DNA from: Bacteroidia bacterium
GTDB taxonomy: Bacteria > Bacteroidota > Bacteroidia > B-17B0 > Aurantibacillaceae
Length of the DNA stretch: 9,457 nucleotides
Assembly: GCA_026418315.1 (NCBI GenBank)
Contig: JAOABO010000026.1
Span: 1-9,457 of the forward strand
Direction of reading: 5' to 3'
The position numbers and the translations under genes are program-made. The notes beneath the pieces are model-generated. The model saw only the letters and a list, made by a program, of their open reading frames with translations. It searched no databases and was not told where the DNA came from. Below, in pieces: positions 5,399-9,457 of the stretch. Every line of letters starts with the position of its first letter. Position 1 is the stretch's first letter.

Positions 5399-6539
5399 AA
5401 TGAAATAGTTTTAAATATTGTTTTTCAATTTCATTCATATTCATTTTACTATAAATAAATTTTTGAGCCAATTCACACATCGTTTGATATTCATCGTTTT
5501 CCATCATCAACATTGTATTCATTGCATCAGTAAATTGATTGATATCCAATGGTAACGCATATCCACATTTCCATTGATTAATTTCGTTCCAAGGTGTACA
5601 ATCGCTTATCAATACAGGCCGACCACAACTCAAAGTTTCAACAATAGCATGTCCAAAATTTTCATTTTTTGTTGGTAAAAATAAAAAATGGTAACGACCT
5701 ATTATATCAGGTATTTCATTGAACTCTACTACACCCTTGTAAGTTACCTTTATATTAAGGGGCAAGGTTTTAATAAGTTCTTTGCATTGTTTGAAGTATT
5801 CTTTGTCTTCATTATTCCCATAAATATCGTATTCTATGATACAGTCATTAATAGTGCTACCTACTTTCTTTAATACATGAATGGCAAAATCCAGGTTTTT
5901 AATGGGACTTATACGAGATAAAAAAAATAATTTAAGTTGCTTCCTTTTCTTTTCAATGCTTACAAAAACATTATTAGGTATATACGACAAATTTTGAATG
6001 CTATGAACATTTGCAAAGGGATAATAATGCAATATAGATTTTTTTTCTCCATCGCTGGTTGAATGAAAAATCACATTTTTATGTAAGGATAAAATTTTTG
6101 AGAAAAACAAGAATAATTTTTTCTTAAATGACTTGATGCCCATAGCCCCTACTTCCAGCATTCCACGAGGCGCCAGCACAACAGGGCATTTAATCAAATT
6201 GAATTTTATTAAAAATAGCGGAATAATTGAAAACCTGAATGACCAAAAACTATTAATATACAACACGTCCGGAGAAATATCTTTAATTACCGTAATCATT
6301 TTTTGAACAGAAAATTTTTCTTTTGAAAAATAATAGACATGAATATTTTCATAGTTCGTCCATTCGTCCGATTTTACATTATATGCTTTATCAGACAAAA
6401 TATCTGTATTCATTGTAATCACATAAAAATCTATCTTGTCATTCAATAATTTTATCAATGAATAAATAGATTTGACAGGCCCCCCTGCTTTATTTCCTGG
6501 TAAAAACCAATCAATTAGTATTAAAACCCTTAATTTCAT
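5373..6539 (-). CDS. Glycosyltransferase family 4 (GT4, GT-B fold)
   Basis: The 388-residue protein has the two Rossmann-like domains of GT-B enzymes. The N-terminal acceptor domain opens with Val-Leu-Ile-Leu-Ile-Asp-Trp-Phe-Leu-Pro-Gly and Ala-Gly-Gly-Pro-Val-Lys-Ser (18-24). The C-terminal donor domain holds Ser-Arg-Ile-Ser-Pro-Ile-Lys-Asn (208-215). The retaining-GT E-x7-E motif runs from Glu293 to Glu301 (Glu-Asn-Phe-Gly-His-Ala-Ile-Val-Glu) and continues with Cys-Gly-Arg-Pro-Val-Leu. No signal peptide is present. The hydrophobic patch at 103-118 suggests peripheral attachment to the inner membrane, where the enzyme would add a sugar from an NDP donor to a lipid-linked intermediate. It overlaps the upstream amidotransferase stop by four bases (ATGA) and its own 3' end overlaps wcaF, so expression is tightly coupled. 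Donor and linkage specificity cannot be inferred. Confidence 0.9.
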   Translation of the reverse strand: MKLRVLILIDWFLPGNKAGGPVKSIYSLIKLLNDKIDFYVITMNTDILSDKAYNVKSDEWTNYENIHVYYFSKEKFSVQKMITVIKDISPDVLYINSFWSFRFSIIPLFLIKFNLIKCPVVLAPRGMLEVGAMGIKSFKKKLFLFFSKILSLHKNVIFHSTSDGEKKSILHYYPFANVHSIQNLSYIPNNVFVSIEKKRKQLKLFFLSRISPIKNLDFAIHVLKKVGSTINDCIIEYDIYGNNEDKEYFKQCKELIKTLPLNIKVTYKGVVEFNEIPDIIGRYHFLFLPTKNENFGHAIVETLSCGRPVLISDCTPWNEINQWKCGYALPLDINQFTDAMNTMLMMENDEYQTMCELAQKFIYSKMNMNEIEKQYLKLFHYATEFQNN

Positions 6540-8431
6540 TGCAGATGAATATTGTTTTTTTCAATCCAAAATTGCAAAACAATAAGGTGCCAAAACATCC
6601 ACCATCTATCGTGTTTTCCTTTTTGATACCTATTCCACTCCTCCCATAATTTTTCACTGTCAATAAAATTGTGTTGTGTGAGATTTTGAATTTTATTTTC
6701 ACAAAAATGTTGTAATTCATTTCTCATCCATCTTTTGAAGGGCAAAACAAATCCCATCTTTTTTCTTTGAACAATATCTTTTGGAAGAATATCTTGCACA
6801 GCATCCGTCAATAATTTTTTTGGGGATGATGGATACTTGTAATCATCTGGCAGAGATAGTACAAAGTTAATTAACGCAGCATCCATGAAAGGTGCTCTTA
6901 CCTCTAAAGCATGTGCCATAGACATTTGGTCTGTATCTCTTAATAAAACATGTTGCAAGTAGTTATTCATTTCAAACAAAGAAATGTAGCTTAAAATATG
7001 TTGATTATTTAAAAGATATTTTTCTTCTGAAAGTGTATTAAGATTGGTATTGTATGGAGTATTTTTAAATGGTAAATTGTTTTTTAAAAATAGTTGCCTG
7101 TAAAATGGAAGCAAGTTATTTGCTTTCAAATTATCTGACTGCATTAAAATTTTTAATCTGTATGCATGAGAAAATAAATTTTGTGGAAGCAGATTAAATA
7201 AAATCTTTCTTATTAAAGGCAAATCAATCATATCTAAATGATGCAATTGTTTTATTATTTTGAATTGAGGATATCCTGCAAACAACTCGTCACCACCTAT
7301 TCCAGACAAGGCCACTGTAATACCTGCATGCTTTGTTGCTTTAGATACAATGTATGTATTGATACCATCACCTGTCGGATAATCCATTTTTTCCAGTGCT
7401 TCAGGGACTAAACTTAAAACATCTTTTTCATTTAGAACTATATTATGATGATTTGTTTTGTATGTATAAGAAAAAGATTGTGCATATTCATTTTCAGAAA
7501 ATTCCTTGAATTGCGTAGTTACATGAAAAGTGTTTATATCTGATGAAATCAAATTTGTCATAATGCCAACAATGGCAGAAGAATCTATACCGCCTGATAA
7601 AAATACTCCCAAAGGCACATCACTCACTAATCTTTTTTCTACTGCATTCAACAAAAGGTTTCTGACTTGTTTTTTAGCTTCATCGTAACTAAGGTCTGAT
7701 TTATTCAAAACGTGATATATGGGCTTCCAGTATTTTTTCTTTTCAGTAATAATGTCATTATTATTTGAATGTATAGATAGTTTTAATGTGGTAGCAGATT
7801 CCAATAATTGAATATCTTCTATGAATGTGTGTGGTGAGAAGGTGGTTTGATACTGAAAATAATCGTAAAGCTGATTGGTGTTTAATTTTTTATTAGATAG
7901 TGTAGAATTTATCAATGCCCGAATTTCAGAGGCAAAAGCAAACACATTGTTCTTTAAAATATAATACAAAGGTTTTTTACCTTGTCTGTCTCTTGCTAAA
8001 AACAATTCGTGTAAATGATTATCATAAACAGCAAAAGCAAACATACCGTCTAAATAGTTTACACAGTTTTCACCCCATCTGTGGTATGCAGCCAGTATCA
8101 CTTCTGTATCCGAATTGGTTTGAAAAGAATAGGGTTGGTAAGTAGATTTATACTCTACTCGTTGTAATTCCAATTTTAATTGCTTGAAATTATATATCTC
8201 TCCATTAAAAACTATAGTATATCTTTTTCGATAACAATACATGGGTTGATTAGCATTATCTGTCAAGTCAATAATTTTTAGCCGGGCATGTGCTAAAGAA
8301 CAAAAATCATCTATTTTTTGAATAGCAGAAAAATCAGGACCTCTATGCTGCAAATCACGCAGAATAACTTCTACCAAATGAGCATGTTGAACATGTTTTA
8401 TTGGAGTAAAAACGCCCGCTATTCCGCACAT
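6536..8431 (-). CDS. asnB: Asparagine synthase-like glutamine-dependent amidotransferase (AsnB family)
   Basis: The 631-residue protein has both AsnB domains. The class II glutaminase domain starts Met-Cys-Gly-Ile-Ala-Gly, with Cys2 as nucleophile after Met removal, followed by Leu-Gln-His-Arg-Gly-Pro-Asp (27-33), Arg50, Phe-Asn-Gly-Glu-Ile-Tyr-Asn (75-81) and Ser-Asp-Thr-Glu (107-110). The synthetase domain has the ATP-pyrophosphatase loop Leu-Ser-Gly-Gly-Ile-Asp-Ser-Ser (278-285), Tyr-Pro-Thr-Gly-Asp-Gly-Ile-Asn-Thr-Tyr (351-360), Leu-Ser-Gly-Ile-Gly-Gly-Asp-Glu-Leu-Phe (375-384) and Arg-Asp-Thr-Asp-Gln-Met-Ser (498-504). It uses glutamine and ATP to convert a carboxylate to an amide through an adenylate. 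Homologues inside polysaccharide loci are thought to amidate uronic acids, and the neighbouring sugar-nucleotide and glycosyltransferase genes favour that. Ordinary asparagine synthesis remains possible. Its start overlaps the epimerase stop by 13 bases, and that overlap includes the Cys2 codon. Confidence 0.92.
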   Translation of the reverse strand: MCGIAGVFTPIKHVQHAHLVEVILRDLQHRGPDFSAIQKIDDFCSLAHARLKIIDLTDNANQPMYCYRKRYTIVFNGEIYNFKQLKLELQRVEYKSTYQPYSFQTNSDTEVILAAYHRWGENCVNYLDGMFAFAVYDNHLHELFLARDRQGKKPLYYILKNNVFAFASEIRALINSTLSNKKLNTNQLYDYFQYQTTFSPHTFIEDIQLLESATTLKLSIHSNNNDIITEKKKYWKPIYHVLNKSDLSYDEAKKQVRNLLLNAVEKRLVSDVPLGVFLSGGIDSSAIVGIMTNLISSDINTFHVTTQFKEFSENEYAQSFSYTYKTNHHNIVLNEKDVLSLVPEALEKMDYPTGDGINTYIVSKATKHAGITVALSGIGGDELFAGYPQFKIIKQLHHLDMIDLPLIRKILFNLLPQNLFSHAYRLKILMQSDNLKANNLLPFYRQLFLKNNLPFKNTPYNTNLNTLSEEKYLLNNQHILSYISLFEMNNYLQHVLLRDTDQMSMAHALEVRAPFMDAALINFVLSLPDDYKYPSSPKKLLTDAVQDILPKDIVQRKKMGFVLPFKRWMRNELQHFCENKIQNLTQHNFIDSEKLWEEWNRYQKGKHDRWWMFWHLIVLQFWIEKNNIHLQ

Positions 8432-9387
8432 AAATGTTCAATAGAGTTCAACCTCAAAAATTCCTGATTGTTTAGTAACTTTTTAATGCCTTCCTCCAAT
8501 GAAATTAATGGGCGGTTCAATATTTTTCGCATTTTTGTATTGTCGGGCATTCTTCTTGTCATATCTCCTTCTTTTAATGGAGGAAGAAAAATAATTTCTG
8601 ATTTGGAATGAGTAATCTGAATAATTTTTTTTGCCAAATCTAAAATGGTTATCATTTCATCATTGCCCACATTGATAATATCATTGTTTAACAACTCATT
8701 TTCCATAATTTTGATAATAGTATCCGTATTATCATCAATATAGGTAAATGTTCGGGATTGGGAACCATCTCCATAAATGGTAATGGGTTCATTTTTTAAT
8801 GCCGCCACTAAAAATTTAGGTATTACAAAATCAGTGGTTTGATAGGGTCCATAAGTGTTGAAAAACCTGAAAATAGTGTATGGAAGTTGATATTCCTGAT
8901 AAAATGATCGGCAATAACATTCTCCTACATTTTTTACCACCGCATAAGGAATACGGGAATTGAGGGGAGTGCTATATTCTTTTTGTGGAATTTCAACAGG
9001 TTCTCCATACACTTCTGATGATGAAGCATAAAAGAATTTCTTTACATTACTGGCTTTGGATAATTGTAAAACGTATTCTATACCCTTTATATCATTCAAT
9101 ACTTTCAAGGGATTTTCCTGAGTTCGTTTTACGCCTACCACTGCTGCAAAATGAAACACATAATCAAAATGATATTGATAAAAAACATTTGCAATATCCT
9201 GATAGTTATTGCAATCTGCTTTAATAAAATGGACATTATGATGTGCAGAAACAGGTACTTTGCTCATACTTCCTGTACTCAAGTTATCTGCAATAACAAT
9301 ATGATAACTTGGATTTTCAGATAGTTTTCGGGCTAATGAACTACCTATGTTTCCTGCACCTCCTGTTATTAAAATATTGGTTTTCAT
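8419..9387 (-). CDS. NAD-dependent sugar-nucleotide epimerase/dehydratase (extended SDR)
   Basis: From ATG 9387 the product has 322 residues, typical of extended short-chain dehydrogenases acting on NDP-sugars. It has the NAD-binding Gly-Gly-Ala-Gly-Asn-Ile-Gly (9-15), Asp34 at the end of strand 2, His-Phe-Ala-Ala (79-82), Ser-Ser-Ser-Glu-Val-Tyr-Gly (122-128), the catalytic Tyr148-x-x-x-Lys152 and Arg-Phe-Phe-Asn-Thr-Tyr-Gly-Pro (174-181). Ile-Tyr-Gly-Asp-Gly-Ser-Gln-Ser-Arg-Thr-Phe (204-214) and Arg-Arg-Met-Pro-Asp (278-282) resemble UDP-glucuronate decarboxylases and UDP-glucose/glucuronate 4-epimerases. Which reaction it catalyses cannot be settled by eye. The frame reaches upstream to a TTG at 9420. 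The ATG is preferred because the family starts Met-Lys-x-x-Ile-Leu-Ile-Thr-Gly-Gly and a promoter-like TTTGC lies between the two starts. It is the first gene of the operon within this window. Confidence 0.9.
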   Translation of the reverse strand: MKTNILITGGAGNIGSSLARKLSENPSYHIVIADNLSTGSMSKVPVSAHHNVHFIKADCNNYQDIANVFYQYHFDYVFHFAAVVGVKRTQENPLKVLNDIKGIEYVLQLSKASNVKKFFYASSSEVYGEPVEIPQKEYSTPLNSRIPYAVVKNVGECYCRSFYQEYQLPYTIFRFFNTYGPYQTTDFVIPKFLVAALKNEPITIYGDGSQSRTFTYIDDNTDTIIKIMENELLNNDIINVGNDEMITILDLAKKIIQITHSKSEIIFLPPLKEGDMTRRMPDNTKMRKILNRPLISLEEGIKKLLNNQEFLRLNSIEHLCAE

Positions 9388-9393
9388 ATTTTG

Positions 9394-9420
9394 CAAAGAT
9401 GATAAATTTTTTTTATCCAA
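9394..9420 (-). promoter_or_regulatory. Putative promoter of the polysaccharide operon
   Basis: On the minus strand CATCTTTG (9401-9394) matches seven of eight positions counting the two free bases of TAnnTTTG. A TTG at 9420-9418 lies 16 bases upstream, close to the 17-23 base spacing of Bacteroidota -33/-7 promoters. The box ends only six bases before ATG 9387, so the mRNA would be nearly or fully leaderless. The first base of the consensus is wrong and the spacing is short, so this is tentative. The genes could instead be read from a promoter beyond the right edge. Confidence 0.3.
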
Positions 9421-9457
9421 TTTTGAGTTGTTACTTGTGTTGATAATTCATAACTTC

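Noticed and set aside
6511..6720. 69-residue minus-strand frame across the asnB/glycosyltransferase junction
   Set aside because: It overlaps conserved coding sequence of asnB in another frame, has no recognisable features and no start context.
7915..8145. Plus-strand frames opposite asnB, the epimerase (8985-9224) and the glycosyltransferase (5688-5873)
   Set aside because: All are opposite well-conserved genes and show no protein-like motifs, so they are chance open frames in AT-rich antisense sequence.
9388..9420. Extension of the epimerase to a TTG start at 9420
   Set aside because: The added residues precede the family's usual Met-Lys-x-x-Ile-Leu-Ile-Thr-Gly-Gly start, and the stretch holds a promoter-like TTTGC box.

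Overview
The window looks like chromosomal DNA of a Bacteroidota bacterium. Base composition is AT-rich. Starts lack Shine-Dalgarno sequences, and several genes are preceded by the phylum's TAnnTTTG -7 promoter box. The protein set also fits the phylum: LpxD, a FecE-like ABC ATPase with an SDGQ signature, WcaF, and a Gly-Trp-Phe-Pro-Tyr-Trp GH18-type secreted protein. A Chitinophagia/Sphingobacteriia-like member is my best guess, but rank below phylum is inference.

Layout. (1) 1-398, minus: 5' part of a secreted GH18-like protein that runs off the left edge. (2) 566-1782, plus: lpxD (lipid A acyltransferase) and a translationally coupled 60-residue two-TM membrane protein. (3) 1798-2475, minus: a NeuD/PglD-type sugar acyltransferase, convergent with (2) and divergent from (4). 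(4) 2601-4837, plus: an operon-like run of a TPR (probably lipo)protein, an orphan FecE-like ABC ATPase and a SET-domain lysine methyltransferase. (5) 4841-9387, minus: a tightly overlapping operon transcribed from the right, comprising an NAD-dependent sugar-nucleotide epimerase/decarboxylase, a glutamine-dependent AsnB-type amidotransferase, a GT4 glycosyltransferase and a WcaF-type acetyltransferase. This is one end of a surface or exopolysaccharide cluster.

How the genes fit together. Most of the window serves envelope glycoconjugates: lipid A acylation (lpxD), sugar acylation (NeuD-like and WcaF), sugar-nucleotide remodelling, amidation and glycosyl transfer. The odd island is the TPR/ABC/SET trio, which has no permease, no binding protein and no obvious methylation target. 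Its partners cannot be read from this window.

Start sites were re-examined. Two long reading frames begin upstream of plausible promoter boxes and were shortened to internal ATGs (NeuD-like at 2475, TPR at 2601). The epimerase was moved from a TTG at 9420 to ATG 9387. No gene-free stretch exceeds 170 bases. No tRNA, rRNA, CRISPR, IS element or integrase was seen. I found no clearly undescribed system. The most worthwhile leads are the TPR-ABC-SET operon, the small protein coupled to lpxD, and the amidotransferase in the polysaccharide operon.
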